Assembly: GCF_029392015.1 (NCBI RefSeq)
Contig: NZ_CP113925.1
Span: 2,108,001-2,172,000 of the forward strand
DNA from: Bifidobacterium sp. ESL0728
Lineage (GTDB): Bacteria > Actinomycetota > Actinomycetes > Actinomycetales > Bifidobacteriaceae
DNA: 64,000 nucleotides
Direction of reading: 5' to 3'
Positions within the stretch are counted from its first letter, which is position 1. The number at the start of each line of letters is the position of its first letter. Below the pieces are notes generated by a model. It worked only from the letters and a program-made list of their open reading frames with translations, was not told where the DNA came from and did no database searches. Below, one piece after another: positions 27,903 through 37,288 of the stretch. The position numbers and the translations under genes are program-made.

Positions 27903-29039
27903 GTGCATCGTTTTAAAAATCATTCTGCAAAAAATTCGCAGATACCTGTATCCGGTGACGATACTTCTTACAACGACATATCTTCAACAGACAAATCGGC
28001 AGACACCTCAACGCCTTTTGACTCGGCCGACTATAGCCAGGCATCAGTCGACAATGGCGACGCAAGCCAAAATGTCGATAGCACCGGTGACAAGCCATGG
28101 CTGAAACAAAGCAACGGCAGGCAAGGCGGCAACAAACATGGCGCCGACGCACCCGCCGCAAACGTCAAAAACGCCATTCTCACTGTTCTCATATTCGCCA
28201 TTGCGATCGTTGCGGTGTACATCTATTTCCACGACAAAGATTCCGGCAACAGCGACGGCTATTCCTCTTATTCCTCGTCATCTGAATCCAGAAAGCTCAC
28301 GGAACAGGAGAAAACACAGAAGATCACCGATGAGGCAAGCGACGCATATCGGGCGATATCCAATCAGGATTTCAAAGTGATCCAAGCCCTCGACCCCCTG
28401 ATGCAAAACCCAGGAAACGGTGGAAGTAGCACAGAAGTGACTCAAGCCCAGGTTGACAAGCTCAAGTCCGAAATGGCGAAAATGTCAGAACAGATTAATG
28501 CGTTCAAGAAAACCAAGTCGTATCACAAATATTCGAGCGTGCGCAAGGCCTATAAAGAGTATCGGACCGCAGACAAGAATTATCTCGATGCCGTCAACAA
28601 TTTCGCCGATTCATCCATTGCCTATAGCAAGGCTATGAAAAACTGCAACGAGCTCAACGACTGGTCGAGCATGAACAATGACGCCGCGGCTTACGCAGCG
28701 GCCAAACAGAAGACGATCACCACCTGCAAAACATCGGCGCAAGCCCTTGCGAGTTCAAAAGACGGACCGATCAAAGACTACTCCGCGGCGACCATCAAAC
28801 GCATGGACGACGCGCAGAAACAGCTCAACGGCATCAAAGCCCTCGGTTCTTCGGACGAAATCTTCGGTAATCAGACGAAGTTCCAGAAGTTCGAGGATCT
28901 CACCCAGAGACTCGGCACCAATCTCAATCCGACCCCGCAATTCGGCGACCAGAACCCCGTCTATAAGGAACTGATGCACGGAAGGCCGGACAAGGCGATG
29001 CTCAAAATCAGTTCGGCGATATATGACACGGACAAATAG
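27903..29039 (+). CDS. Single-TM protein of unknown function, paralogue A
   Basis: A 378-residue protein with a cytoplasmic Ser/Asp-rich N-terminus of about 95 residues, one transmembrane segment (NAILTVLIFAIAIVAVYIYF) and an external, Lys-rich, probably helical domain of about 250 residues with two spaced Cys. It starts at a GTG preceded by GAGGA. The next gene encodes a clear paralogue: both share the VRKAYK-Y pattern, LNNFAD, CLTSAQ or CKTSAQ, QLNGIKALGS and a final NPxYxxL-xxxRPDK motif. It is divergent from the DUF2207 gene. I recognise no family; a cell-surface or envelope role is inferred from topology. Confidence 0.72.
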   Translation: MHRFKNHSAKNSQIPVSGDDTSYNDISSTDKSADTSTPFDSADYSQASVDNGDASQNVDSTGDKPWLKQSNGRQGGNKHGADAPAANVKNAILTVLIFAIAIVAVYIYFHDKDSGNSDGYSSYSSSSESRKLTEQEKTQKITDEASDAYRAISNQDFKVIQALDPLMQNPGNGGSSTEVTQAQVDKLKSEMAKMSEQINAFKKTKSYHKYSSVRKAYKEYRTADKNYLDAVNNFADSSIAYSKAMKNCNELNDWSSMNNDAAAYAAAKQKTITTCKTSAQALASSKDGPIKDYSAATIKRMDDAQKQLNGIKALGSSDEIFGNQTKFQKFEDLTQRLGTNLNPTPQFGDQNPVYKELMHGRPDKAMLKISSAIYDTDK

Positions 29040-29215
29040 ACGGGTTGAGATGGTGCTGCGCTTGGTTCTGCTGGTTTGCTTAGCTGATCTTGACTTGCAT
29101 ATGCCCGCCCAGACTTGCGTGCTGAGTGCCCGCTTTAGTGCTATCGCAGGTTATTAACATGCAGCCCAGAATCAATCTTTTCCGCGCACTCATAGCGACA
29201 AATCCAAAGTATCCG

Positions 29216-29250
29216 TTCTATCAGTACGCTCGCCAAGCGTACTGATAGAA
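29216..29250. promoter_or_regulatory. Perfect 15-bp inverted repeat between the two paralogues
   Basis: TTCTATCAGTACGCT and AGCGTACTGATAGAA pair perfectly around a CGCCA loop. No T-run follows, and it is about 60 bases before the start of paralogue B, so an operator or RNA processing element is as likely as a terminator of paralogue A. Confidence 0.65.
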
Positions 29251-29309
29251 TGCCCTAAGAGAGACAACATGGCGGTTTGAAAGCAAGCAAAGCTGAGAAG
29301 GGGCAACGA

Positions 29310-30467
29310 TTGCGTTTATTCGGAAAAACGTCGAAAAACAAGGCACAAATATCGCCGTCAAGCGACAATCTTTCTTTCGATGACACCTCCTCGCCATTCA
29401 GCTCATCCGACTACGACCAACAAGTACCCTTCAGCGGCAGCGACAAAGATAATAGCTATGTCAATGGCACCGAGCAACGTTTCGCCGACACTACTCGCAA
29501 CCCGTCGGCGAAACAAGGCAATCGTAAACATATCAACAGCGATCAAAATAGCCACAAGCACGGCGAGGCCGCATCCGCACCGGTAAATAAAAGCCTTGTC
29601 GTTCTCCTCGTGGTAGTGGTGATCATAGCGGGAATGGTCATTTTCTCGCATCAATCGCATCACTCGTCAAACTCCAACAGCGATGATTATTCCAGCTACA
29701 TGGACTCACGGCAAAAGAAACTGGACGAGCAAAAGAAAAAATCGGACATAGTCGAAAATGCCAGCAACGTGTATACCAAAGAAATCTCAGACCCAGAATC
29801 CCAAGTAGTAGAGGCCGTCTACCCCATCATCGAGAGTGTAGGGATAAACGGTGAAAGCCGGACGGTCAACCAAGCCGATCTAGACAAGCTCAAATCCGCA
29901 ATGACAAAATTTGAGAATTCCGGGAACGCGTTCACCAAAACACAGGCATATCGTCAATCCCGGGACGTGCGCAAAGCTTACAAAAGCTATCAAGACAAGA
30001 AAAAGGATTACATCGACGTGCTCAACAATTTCGCCGATGCCGCCACCGGATACGCAGCCACAGCAAAGAACTGCCAGGAAAACACCATGGACTTACCGAT
30101 CATGGGCGAAGACCCCAATTACCTGGCTAACACGCAAACCCTCATCACCAACTGCTTGACGTCGGCACAAAGCATCGCCAAGTCCAAAGACCCGATCATC
30201 AAAAAGTACGCACAGTCGGCTATCGACCACATGGGCGTCGCGCAACAACAGCTCGACGGCATCAAGGCCCTCGGCTCCCCCGACGACATTTACGGCGACG
30301 AAACGAAATTCCACGATTACAGCAGCATGGAAGGCAAGCTCAGCAACAATCTGTACACGGCCGAACAATACGGAAAGCAGAATCCCCTTTACAATAAGCT
30401 GACCAACGCGAGGCCCGACAAAGAGATGAACGATCTATACACCTCGATGGACTCCATCGCCGAATAA
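29310..30467 (+). CDS. Single-TM protein of unknown function, paralogue B
   Basis: About 385 residues with the same layout as its upstream paralogue: Ser/Asp/Asn-rich cytoplasmic N-terminus, one transmembrane segment (SLVVLLVVVVIIAGMVIF), and an external helical domain with two Cys (NCQE and NCLTSAQ). The TTG at 29310 is proposed as start because AAGGGG lies six bases upstream and the resulting N-terminus aligns with paralogue A (LRLFGKTSKN against HRFKNHSAKN); a TTG at 29277 is the alternative. The tandem pair looks like a lineage-specific duplication with substantial divergence. Confidence 0.7.
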   Translation: MRLFGKTSKNKAQISPSSDNLSFDDTSSPFSSSDYDQQVPFSGSDKDNSYVNGTEQRFADTTRNPSAKQGNRKHINSDQNSHKHGEAASAPVNKSLVVLLVVVVIIAGMVIFSHQSHHSSNSNSDDYSSYMDSRQKKLDEQKKKSDIVENASNVYTKEISDPESQVVEAVYPIIESVGINGESRTVNQADLDKLKSAMTKFENSGNAFTKTQAYRQSRDVRKAYKSYQDKKKDYIDVLNNFADAATGYAATAKNCQENTMDLPIMGEDPNYLANTQTLITNCLTSAQSIAKSKDPIIKKYAQSAIDHMGVAQQQLDGIKALGSPDDIYGDETKFHDYSSMEGKLSNNLYTAEQYGKQNPLYNKLTNARPDKEMNDLYTSMDSIAE

Positions 30468-30556
30468 GCGTTCCGCATAGACGATTCCCAGCTGCTTCCC
30501 TTCCTCGTTTTCGCCCTCGTCTCATCGAGCGAGCACCAACACGCGAGCACCAACAT

Positions 30557-30668
30557 CAGTGAACAAAGCACCAAAACCGGCGCATAAAAGTGCTTTTCTC
30601 ACTGGAATAAGCCGTTACTGAGGAGAAAAGCACTCTTTTCGACCCGAAATGGTGCTTTCCCCACTGGT
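30557..30668. repeat. Nested-hairpin repeat of about 110 bp, copy 2
   Basis: It begins CAGTGAACAAAGCACCAAAA and ends ATGGTGCTTTCCCCACTGG, with the inner AGTGCTTTTCTCACTGGA and GAGGAGAAAAGCACT half units. It lies between the convergent paralogue B and pgi genes. Confidence 0.8.
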
Positions 30669-30723
30669 TACGGTTACGCGACGCTCGCACATCCCGCACA
30701 TGCCGCACGCATCCCACACAGCA

Positions 30724-30759
30724 AACTGGGCATCCACCTTGGTAAGTGGATGCCCAGTT
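30724..30759. terminator. Hairpin downstream of pgi
   Basis: AACTGGGCATCCAC and GTGGATGCCCAGTT pair perfectly (14 bp) around an eight-base loop, about 50 bases past the pgi stop. It probably terminates pgi and, with the nearby nested repeat, transcription from the other side. Confidence 0.65.
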
Positions 30760-30810
30760 CAATCGTTGCGCTTAGCTCGACTGGAGCTGGCCTGCAACCT
30801 TACTATGCAA

Positions 30811-32505
30811 TTACTTGCGATGGGCGCGGTAGAAGCGGATGAGGCTCTGCGTGGAAGCGTCCTGCTGCGCAAGGGCGTTGTCGTCCTGCGAAATCGCCGG
30901 GGTGATCTGGCGGGCGAGCTGCTTGCCGAGTTCGACGCCCCACTGGTCGAAGGAGTCGATGCCCCAGACGGTGCCCTCGGTGAAGGTGATGTGCTCGTAG
31001 AGCGCGATGAGCTCGCCGAGCGAGAACGGGGTCAGCGCGTCGCCGAAGATCGAGGTGGTCGGGCGGTTGCCGGAGAAGACGCGGGCCGGGACGATGGCCT
31101 CGGGCGTGCCCTCGGCGCGAACCTCGTCGGCGGTCTTGCCGAACGCGAGCGCCTTGGTCTGGGCCAGGTAGTTGCCGAGGAAGAGCTCGTGCACGTCCTG
31201 GTCGCCATCCTTGGCCGGGTTCGGGGTGTTCGCGAAGGCGATGAAATCGGCCGGAATGAGCTGCGTGCCCTGATGGATCAGCTGGTAGAAGGCGTGCTGG
31301 CCGTTGGTGCCGGGCTCGCCCCAGAAGACCTCGCCGGTGTCACTGGTCACCGGGGTGCCGTCCCAGCGCACGGACTTGCCGTTCGACTCCATGGTGAGCT
31401 GCTGCAGGTAGGCCGGGAAGCGGTGCAGGTACTGGTCGTAAGGCAGCACGGCGTGGGTCGCGGCGTGGAAGAAGTTGCGATACCAAACGTTGAGCATACC
31501 CATCATCACGATGACGTTCTTCTCAAGCGAAGTGTTGGCGAAATACTCGTCCATCTCGTGGAAGCCGGCGAGGAATTCCTCGAAGCGCTTCGGTCCGAAG
31601 ACGACAGCAAGCGAGGTGCCGACCGCAGAATCCACGGAATAACGACCGCCGACCCAGTTCCAGAAACCGAAAGCGTTCTGCGGGTCGATGCCGAATTCCT
31701 CGACGCCCTTGAGGTTGGTGGAGACGGCAACGAAGTGCTTGCGGATGGCTTCGGCGCGCTTGTCGTCCGAACCGTCGATGGCGCCGGAAGCCTTGAGGCC
31801 GTTAAGCAGCCAAGTGCGGGCCTCACGCGCGTTGGTGAGGGTTTCGAGGGTGGTGAAGGTCTTGGAGACGATGATGAACATCGTGGTCTCGGGGTCGAGG
31901 TCCTTCGTCTTCTCGGTGATGTCGTTGGGGTCGATGTTGGAGACGTAACGGGCGGAGATGCCGGCGTCCGCATAAGGCTTGAGCGCTTCGTAGACCATGA
32001 CCGGGCCCAAGTCAGAGCCACCGATGCCGATGTTGACGACGGTCTTGATCTTCTTGCCGGTCACGCCGCGCCATTCGCCCCCGCGAACCTTGTCGGCGAA
32101 CGCATAGATCTTGTCGAGCGTTTCGTGCACGTCCTTGACGACGTCCTGGCCGTCGACGATGAGCTTGCCTTCGTCCGACTTCGGGCGGCGCAGCGCGGTG
32201 TGCAGCACGGCGCGATCCTCGGTGTTGTTGATGTGAACGCCCTCGTACATGGCCTTGCGGCGATCCTCAAGATGCACAGCCTTGGCAAGGTCGGCGAAAA
32301 GCTTGAGCGTTTCGGGCTGGATGAGGTTCTTGGAGAGGTCGAAGTGCAGGTCGCCGGCGTCGAAGCTCAGTTCCTCAACGCGGTTAGGTTCCTCGGCGAA
32401 CCATTTCTTGAGGTCGATGCCTTCGCTTTTCAGTTCGTCAAAATGCTTTTGCAGCGCCGCCCATTCCGGAGTCTTCGTGGCGTCGATAGGAGGATTGATG
32501 GCCAT
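30811..32505 (-). CDS. pgi: Glucose-6-phosphate isomerase
   Basis: The enzyme interconverts glucose-6-phosphate and fructose-6-phosphate, feeding the bifid shunt. The 564-residue product has the family motifs [15 protein letters not shown], the [13 protein letters not shown] phosphate-binding region, [25 protein letters not shown] and the C-terminal [14 protein letters not shown]. The length is normal. The start at 32505 has AAAGGA upstream. It stands alone, with an A/T-rich region of about 400 bp before it. Confidence 0.97.
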   Translation of the reverse strand: MAINPPIDATKTPEWAALQKHFDELKSEGIDLKKWFAEEPNRVEELSFDAGDLHFDLSKNLIQPETLKLFADLAKAVHLEDRRKAMYEGVHINNTEDRAVLHTALRRPKSDEGKLIVDGQDVVKDVHETLDKIYAFADKVRGGEWRGVTGKKIKTVVNIGIGGSDLGPVMVYEALKPYADAGISARYVSNIDPNDITEKTKDLDPETTMFIIVSKTFTTLETLTNAREARTWLLNGLKASGAIDGSDDKRAEAIRKHFVAVSTNLKGVEEFGIDPQNAFGFWNWVGGRYSVDSAVGTSLAVVFGPKRFEEFLAGFHEMDEYFANTSLEKNVIVMMGMLNVWYRNFFHAATHAVLPYDQYLHRFPAYLQQLTMESNGKSVRWDGTPVTSDTGEVFWGEPGTNGQHAFYQLIHQGTQLIPADFIAFANTPNPAKDGDQDVHELFLGNYLAQTKALAFGKTADEVRAEGTPEAIVPARVFSGNRPTTSIFGDALTPFSLGELIALYEHITFTEGTVWGIDSFDQWGVELGKQLARQITPAISQDDNALAQQDASTQSLIRFYRAHRK

Positions 32506-32819
32506 AATTCTTAAGGTCCTTTCATCACGTGCCGCGGGGGTTTCGTGGCCTCGTCAGTCTGTTCTGACTTTTCTTTAAGGCGCTATTCCCGCCGCTTGCT
32601 ACATGTATTAATTTACTCACAAAAGCGGACACAACAGCACAAAAAGCGTCGCGCCAGTCAACGTTGACATAACCCGATATATGGCATCAAAACGGCGAGA
32701 TTTGAACGATTTTTGGAATTCATGACTTGTCGGCAAGTAGAAAGAGCGCGTTCACATCGCCACTTGTTGATAACACTACAATATTCGTACACACGGGTTC
32801 AGCTAGCGATAACAAACAT

Positions 32820-32934
32820 TCAGCGCGCAGTGACGGCTTCCTTTGCCGCACTTTCAGATTCAGCAGGAACCTTAGATTTCGCCTCAGACTTGGACTTCGT
32901 TCCACCCTTAAATTTCGTCTCAGACTTGGACTTT
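32820..32934 (-). pseudogene. Out-of-frame continuation of the 32920-33252 gene (Lys/Ser/Glu-rich tail)
   Basis: The upstream frame stops at 32920, but skipping one base near GCGAAAG (about 32932-32936) opens a frame to a TGA at 32820 that encodes a basic low-complexity tail starting KSKSETKF and ending AVTAR. It contains two imperfect 31-bp direct repeats; the copy at about 32877-32907 reads ACGAAG where the copy at about 32905-32938 reads GCGAAAG, so one extra A is the likely lesion. A programmed frameshift is an alternative. Confidence 0.45.
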
Positions 32935-33252
32935 CGCCTCTGCTTGGGATTTGGCCGCAGCCGCTTCCTCCGCCTTGACGATGGCGTTCATCTTAGCTTC
33001 GGCCTCGAATTCACTCATCCCAGTGGCTTCTTTGAGTGCGTCGATGCGATCACGAAGGACCCTGTCACGATCTAACGCTTTTCGCTCCTCTGGGGTTAAA
33101 TCACGAACCTTGATCCATGGCCCCCATCCGCCATCATCAATGCCTTCCTCGGCCTCGTATGTCCACCTGTCAAGCGTTTCCTGCGTAATGCCAAGACTCT
33201 CACAGAGTTCCTTGTCTTCCATTTTCGCACGTTCTCTATCGTCCATTTCCAT
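32920..33252 (-). CDS. Putative antitoxin-like protein (110 aa)
   Basis: A small charged protein. Residues about 17-30 (ESLGITQETLDRWTYE) look like a short helix-turn-helix or helical recognition segment, followed by acidic and Pro/Glu-rich stretches and an Ala/Lys-rich helical tail. The ATG at 33252 has an excellent AAAGGAGG site. The start overlaps the 3' end of the upstream candidate toxin gene by 17 bases, a toxin-first gene order as in brnTA or higBA. The frame may be truncated by a one-base slip near 32935. Antitoxin function is inferred from pairing and size. Confidence 0.55.
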   Translation of the reverse strand: MEMDDRERAKMEDKELCESLGITQETLDRWTYEAEEGIDDGGWGPWIKVRDLTPEERKALDRDRVLRDRIDALKEATGMSEFEAEAKMNAIVKAEEAAAAKSQAEAKVQV

Positions 33253-33550
33253 ATTGGCCTCCTTTCAACAGACCTAGCTCTTTTAGTATAGCTTTCGTCG
33301 GCGGCGTCTTCGCATGAAAAATCTTCCAATGTCCATCTTCGCTTTTTGAAAAAACCAGTTCCAATAATCTTCCCTTACCGTCGACGCCGATAGCAGACCA
33401 GCGACCAGATGCGTTATTCCTCGGCCTAAATTCCACTAACGTATGCCAGGCAGACCTGACATCCTCGTCACAAATCTCAGGATGACGTCGATGAATCCTC
33501 GGATGTACTATCGGCTCTTCGTTGATTTCGTTCATGTCTCCATTGAACAT
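33236..33550 (-). CDS. Putative BrnT-like toxin
   Basis: About 104 residues. The core RRHPEICDEDVRSAWHTLVE, then GRWSAIGVDGKGRLLELVF and KIFHAKTPPTKAILKELGL, recalls the BrnT/RelE-like small ribonuclease fold in layout: a His-rich N-terminus, a helix, several strands and a final helix after a conserved Ala. It is followed with a 17-base overlap by the small antitoxin-like gene. The start is uncertain: 33550 has a weak site and 33535 has GGAG too close. Identification is by pattern only, and direct toxin activity is not shown. Confidence 0.5.
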   Translation of the reverse strand: MFNGDMNEINEEPIVHPRIHRRHPEICDEDVRSAWHTLVEFRPRNNASGRWSAIGVDGKGRLLELVFSKSEDGHWKIFHAKTPPTKAILKELGLLKGGQYGNGR

Positions 33551-33800
33551 GAAAATAACCAATTTCCAGGGCAAAACAAGGTGCTGTGGTCGAATGATAG
33601 GGGTTATCCACATTTGAGGCGTGTCGAGGGGCCGGACGCTCAATTGTCAACAGCTTTATCGACAATCCTGACTTTCGTTAGTCGGGATATGCACATTCCT
33701 ACGCTTAAAACAAAAGTCGGACGGAACGCCTCACAGCTTTATGTACAGTCATGACCTGAACCGAAATAGACATCCACAATCGCAATAAATTTTATTTTGG

Positions 33801-35213
33801 CTATGCCAACTTGATCAAGCGAAGCAAGGGCTGGCGAACGAAACGGTCGATGAGACAGACCAACAGGACGAAAGCAAGCGAGAACACAACCTCGACCAAG
33901 AACCAATCAACCAACCAACCTGCGCAAGCCGACATGCCGCCGATTGTGAAGGCGCTGGCGACATGGGTGGCGACGGGATCGGCGAAATGACTTTGCAGGG
34001 CAATCCAGAAATAATAGGTCAGCGCTTGCACGATGTAGAAGCCTAAAATGCCGGAAGCGAGCGCCTCGACGGCACGGCGACAAAAAGTTTTCATGTTTGC
34101 CAACAATGGCCTCACTCCACTTCGTGCAGCAAAAGACCCACGCTTTTGGGTTCGTGCACTGGGACACGCGGCGCACATCAGCGAACAGACGGCAAGCAGG
34201 AACGAAATCACCGAAGTCGATTTGAATGAAAGCACCATCAGCAGGCCGTAGTGACCACCGAACGCAGCAAAAGCGACAACGCAACCGGCTGCGGCAACCA
34301 AGGCAATCAGCGCAATCGCCCAAAAACGGCGGGTCAGCCAAAGCGGCGCAGAATCATGCGCAGAAGCATCTTTCCCGTACCAGCGTTGCCAAGCGCAGCC
34401 CAAAGCGCCCGCGCAAATATAAGAGGCGAAATAGGTGACGGCACTCATCTGCTTACGCCAGTCCAAGACGCTCAGGGAATCGAAGAAGTTGCGACCGCTT
34501 ATCGCCACGTAGACGTTGAGGCCATAAATCATGGCGAGCGCAACCGTCCACAATGCAACGCACCACTTCTTGCGGCAGCGCTCGATGCACCAAGCAATGA
34601 ACGGCGCAAGTAATACAAAAAGGACATACAGCCATACGAATTCGAGGCTTAGAACCACTTCGCGCAGGCCGCCGACTGCCTGAATCGGCACGACCCAGCG
34701 GTTGACGACCACCAGCACGACGACATAAAACACAACGGCAGCAAGGATTTTTGCGATGCGAGCAGCGGTAGGTTTCCATTCGTCGCGCGCAAATCCTTTA
34801 TGATACGAACGCTCGGCCAGGCGCGGGACGAGGAAAAACGCTGAAATCATGAAAAAGATGTGATTGCCCCAAGCTCCTAGGAACATGAGCATGGAAATCA
34901 GCCACACCACCAGCGGTGTCGAAGAAATAATGGCAATAAATGTGGGAGCTGCGCCAGCTTGGACGGCCGCCGAAAGCGCGTGCGGTCCGTTGACGGCGAT
35001 CTGTTCGAAAGTCAGCAGAAACGTATGGAACACCGCGATACCGACGATGGCGAGTAGTCGCAGCAACTCGACCGCAAAAATGCGGGAATGGCGCGTGCCG
35101 GAAATGCTCCCGTTCCCACGAGAAGAATCGCCAGTAGTGTTGATACCTGCTTCCGGCGCTTTCAACGCACCGGCGGCGACACTCGCGGACTGTTCGGACA
35201 TGCCGTCCACCAT
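33801..35213 (-). CDS. Acyltransferase 3 family membrane protein
   Basis: A 470-residue polytopic protein with about ten transmembrane segments. After a Ser/Gly-rich N-terminus, the entry RIFAVELLRLLAIVGIAVFHTF is the typical first span of the acyltransferase-3 family (O-acetylation of surface polysaccharide or peptidoglycan), with the catalytic-type His in VFHTF. Later spans carry the usual short loops; the IVQALTYYFWIAL and SLAFVLLVCLIDRF segments are near the end. It is followed by a gap and preceded by the sugar-nucleotide gene manC, which agrees with a role in surface glycan decoration. The substrate is unknown. Confidence 0.83.
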   Translation of the reverse strand: MVDGMSEQSASVAAGALKAPEAGINTTGDSSRGNGSISGTRHSRIFAVELLRLLAIVGIAVFHTFLLTFEQIAVNGPHALSAAVQAGAAPTFIAIISSTPLVVWLISMLMFLGAWGNHIFFMISAFFLVPRLAERSYHKGFARDEWKPTAARIAKILAAVVFYVVVLVVVNRWVVPIQAVGGLREVVLSLEFVWLYVLFVLLAPFIAWCIERCRKKWCVALWTVALAMIYGLNVYVAISGRNFFDSLSVLDWRKQMSAVTYFASYICAGALGCAWQRWYGKDASAHDSAPLWLTRRFWAIALIALVAAAGCVVAFAAFGGHYGLLMVLSFKSTSVISFLLAVCSLMCAACPSARTQKRGSFAARSGVRPLLANMKTFCRRAVEALASGILGFYIVQALTYYFWIALQSHFADPVATHVASAFTIGGMSACAGWLVDWFLVEVVFSLAFVLLVCLIDRFVRQPLLRLIKLA

Positions 35214-35324
35214 ACCCTTATCGCAAGATTCGCCGTGAACTTCACAGCACGCTCGCCGTTAGCCGCAGGACTCGGATTACTTACTGTCAACCGTTAAAGA
35301 CCTTATCGATTCAACCTCTTCGAT

Positions 35325-36836
35325 TCAGAGGATGTCATCACGGCCTTCGCGGTCGAGGTAGGCGACCAGATCCTTGACCTCCTGACTGCGGGCGCGCGGG
35401 GCGATGAGCAGCGCGTCGGGGGTATCGGCAATGACCATGTCGTTGACACCAAGCAGGGCCACGGTGCGTTCGGACAACGGCATCACCACGTCTCCGGCGC
35501 TATCGAGACTGACCACTTTGTCGCTGTCACCAAGAATCTTGATATTGCGTGCGCCGGTGCTGGGCAGCAATGCGGCCACGGAATTGAAGTCTCCTATATC
35601 GTCCCAGCCGAAATCGCCGGGAACCACCGCCACACCGCCGGCAACGCTCAACGGCTCGGCCACTGCGTAATCGAACGCGATCTTCTCGATGCCCGGCCAG
35701 TAGGTCGCCATCGCCTCGTCAATCGTGTCGTTGTCGGAATCTGTCTCACTATCGGCGGCATCCTGGCTATCGGTATCAGCATGGTTATTACTATCGGCTT
35801 GGTCGTCGGTGTCAGTTCGGTTATTAGTATCAGCTTGATTTCCAGAATCGGCATCATTATTAGCGCCGTTGTCGTTGCCGGCACCAAATCCAAAACCTTG
35901 GTTCGCAACATGATCGTTATTCGTATTGTTATCGCCGTTAGCGCTGCTACCGTCCCCTGCGCCGTTTCGATTTTCCGCAGTATCGGCATTATCATTTTGC
36001 CGGGAAGCGCTCGAAGCGTTTAAAGTCTCTTTTCCGACATATCGCGCCGCAGCGATTTCGGCATTCCCGGCGGTATCGGCACCGTTGTCACTGTCCACGG
36101 CCATGTAGGCATCGGCGATATGCGAAATCGCATCATACATCTCGGGCTTGTATTCGCGCAGATGGTCGAGCAGCACGTCAGCCCGCATCACGAACATGCC
36201 GGCGTTCCAACGGTATTCGCCGGTGGAAAGGTAAGCCTGCGCCGTGGCGGAATCCGGCTTTTCGACGAAACGCTCCACCAAGCGGGCGTTCGGCGCACCC
36301 GGAATTTCGCTTCCCAACGAACGACCCTGATGGATATAGCCAAACGCCGTGGACGGCCGGGAAGCAGCAATGCCGATGGTCGTCACATAGCCGGCGCGTG
36401 CCGCCGCAACCGCCTGCCGAACCGCATCAGCAAACGAATCCTTGCCTCGGATGACGTGGTCCGCCGCGAACGAGCCAACGACGATGTGCTCGCCATGCCG
36501 CCTCGCCAGAATGGCTGTGGCCAGCGCGATGGCGGCCGTCGAATCCCTCGGAACCGGCTCGGCAAAAATGTTGGATTCCTTGAGCTCCGGCAACTGCGCC
36601 TCAACCGCGGCGACGTGCCGCCAGCCTGTGCTCACAACGATCCGCTCCGGCCCGGCAAGCCGCGCAAGCCTGTCGAATGTGGATTGGATCAGCGTCCGTC
36701 CGCTGCCCATCAGGTCATAGAGGAACTTCGGCCTTGCCCCGCGGCTCAGCGGCCACAGCCTCGAACCGGTGCCCCCGGCAGGGATGATGGCATAGAAATC
36801 CTCGAAACCTTTGCATGGCGTCGATACATCCGGCAT
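35325..36836 (-). CDS. manC: Mannose-1-phosphate guanylyltransferase with a low-complexity insert
   Basis: The enzyme makes GDP-mannose from mannose-1-phosphate and GTP. The N-terminus FYAIIPAGGTGSRLWPLSRGARPKFLYDL is the nucleotidyltransferase signature, followed by VVGSFAADHVI, RFVEKPDS and WNAGMFVMRAD. About 110 residues rich in Asn, Asp and Ala then interrupt the fold before YWPGIEKIAFDYAVAEP and GDFGWDDIGDFNSV. These flanking motifs normally sit close together, so the insert is unusual but in frame. The ATG at 36836 is preferred, with 36857 as the alternative. There is no fused isomerase domain. Confidence 0.88.
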   Translation of the reverse strand: MPDVSTPCKGFEDFYAIIPAGGTGSRLWPLSRGARPKFLYDLMGSGRTLIQSTFDRLARLAGPERIVVSTGWRHVAAVEAQLPELKESNIFAEPVPRDSTAAIALATAILARRHGEHIVVGSFAADHVIRGKDSFADAVRQAVAAARAGYVTTIGIAASRPSTAFGYIHQGRSLGSEIPGAPNARLVERFVEKPDSATAQAYLSTGEYRWNAGMFVMRADVLLDHLREYKPEMYDAISHIADAYMAVDSDNGADTAGNAEIAAARYVGKETLNASSASRQNDNADTAENRNGAGDGSSANGDNNTNNDHVANQGFGFGAGNDNGANNDADSGNQADTNNRTDTDDQADSNNHADTDSQDAADSETDSDNDTIDEAMATYWPGIEKIAFDYAVAEPLSVAGGVAVVPGDFGWDDIGDFNSVAALLPSTGARNIKILGDSDKVVSLDSAGDVVMPLSERTVALLGVNDMVIADTPDALLIAPRARSQEVKDLVAYLDREGRDDIL

Positions 36837-36857
36837 TGTATTTTCCAAGTTGCCCAT

Positions 36858-37215
36858 CCCTTTTCGCGCGGTTTCCAGCCTGTTTGCTCCTTAATATATT
36901 GTCGCGCAGCCCGTTGTCATTACCAGCGCAGTCATTGCCGCTCAAACATAACGTTAGGTTCGATTTCCCGCAGTTCCAACGTTTTATCCGCACAATCACG
37001 CCGTCAATATAGGTACGACTCGTTGCCGTCACCAAAGCCATTCGCGAAACGACGCCTTGCTTTCGCGCAATCTTGCCGTTTCATCCACCCGAGTTCGTTG
37101 CAAACGCAAGTACTGCCAGACGAGACACGTCCGAACGCAAGTCTCGTGGACAAAACGCAAATCATCCAGTAGTATTATTGTTTTGTGCGCGAGTGGTGCA
37201 TACCGCCCGGGCATT
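36858..37215. other. Gene-free stretch between manC and tRNA-Thr
   Basis: No credible coding frame is seen. A partial GTTGCAAACGCAAG element near 37097 resembles the GTCGCA repeat family, and a TATTATT-like -10 near 37170-37180 could serve the tRNA gene. Nothing else is recognised. Confidence 0.4.
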
Positions 37216-37288
37216 GCCGCTTTAGCTCAGTTGGTAGAGCGTCTCACTCGTAATGAGAAGGTCGACAGTTCGATTCTGTCAAGCGGCT
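37216..37288 (+). tRNA. tRNA-Thr (anticodon CGT)
   Basis: A 73-nt cloverleaf: acceptor GCCGCTT pairs with AAGCGGC, the D-arm contains TAGCTCAGTTGGTAGAGC, the anticodon stem TCTCA/TGAGA holds the loop CTCGTAA with anticodon CGT, and the T-arm has the GTTCGATTC loop. CCA is not encoded. Confidence 0.95.

Noticed and set aside
30649..32514. 621-codon open frame on the plus strand opposite pgi
   Set aside because: It is a shadow of pgi, which has full family motifs on the minus strand; the plus-strand product is low in hydrophobic structure and unlike any protein.
32506..32819. A gene in the A/T-rich gap upstream of pgi
   Set aside because: Short frames here on both strands lack ribosome binding sites and resemble no protein. 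Only the out-of-frame tail described separately has coding character.
33602..33610. A perfect DnaA box (TTATCCACA) near two TA-like genes, as a sign of a replication origin
   Set aside because: Only one clear box is seen and no dnaA, dnaN or AT-rich unwinding region accompanies it.
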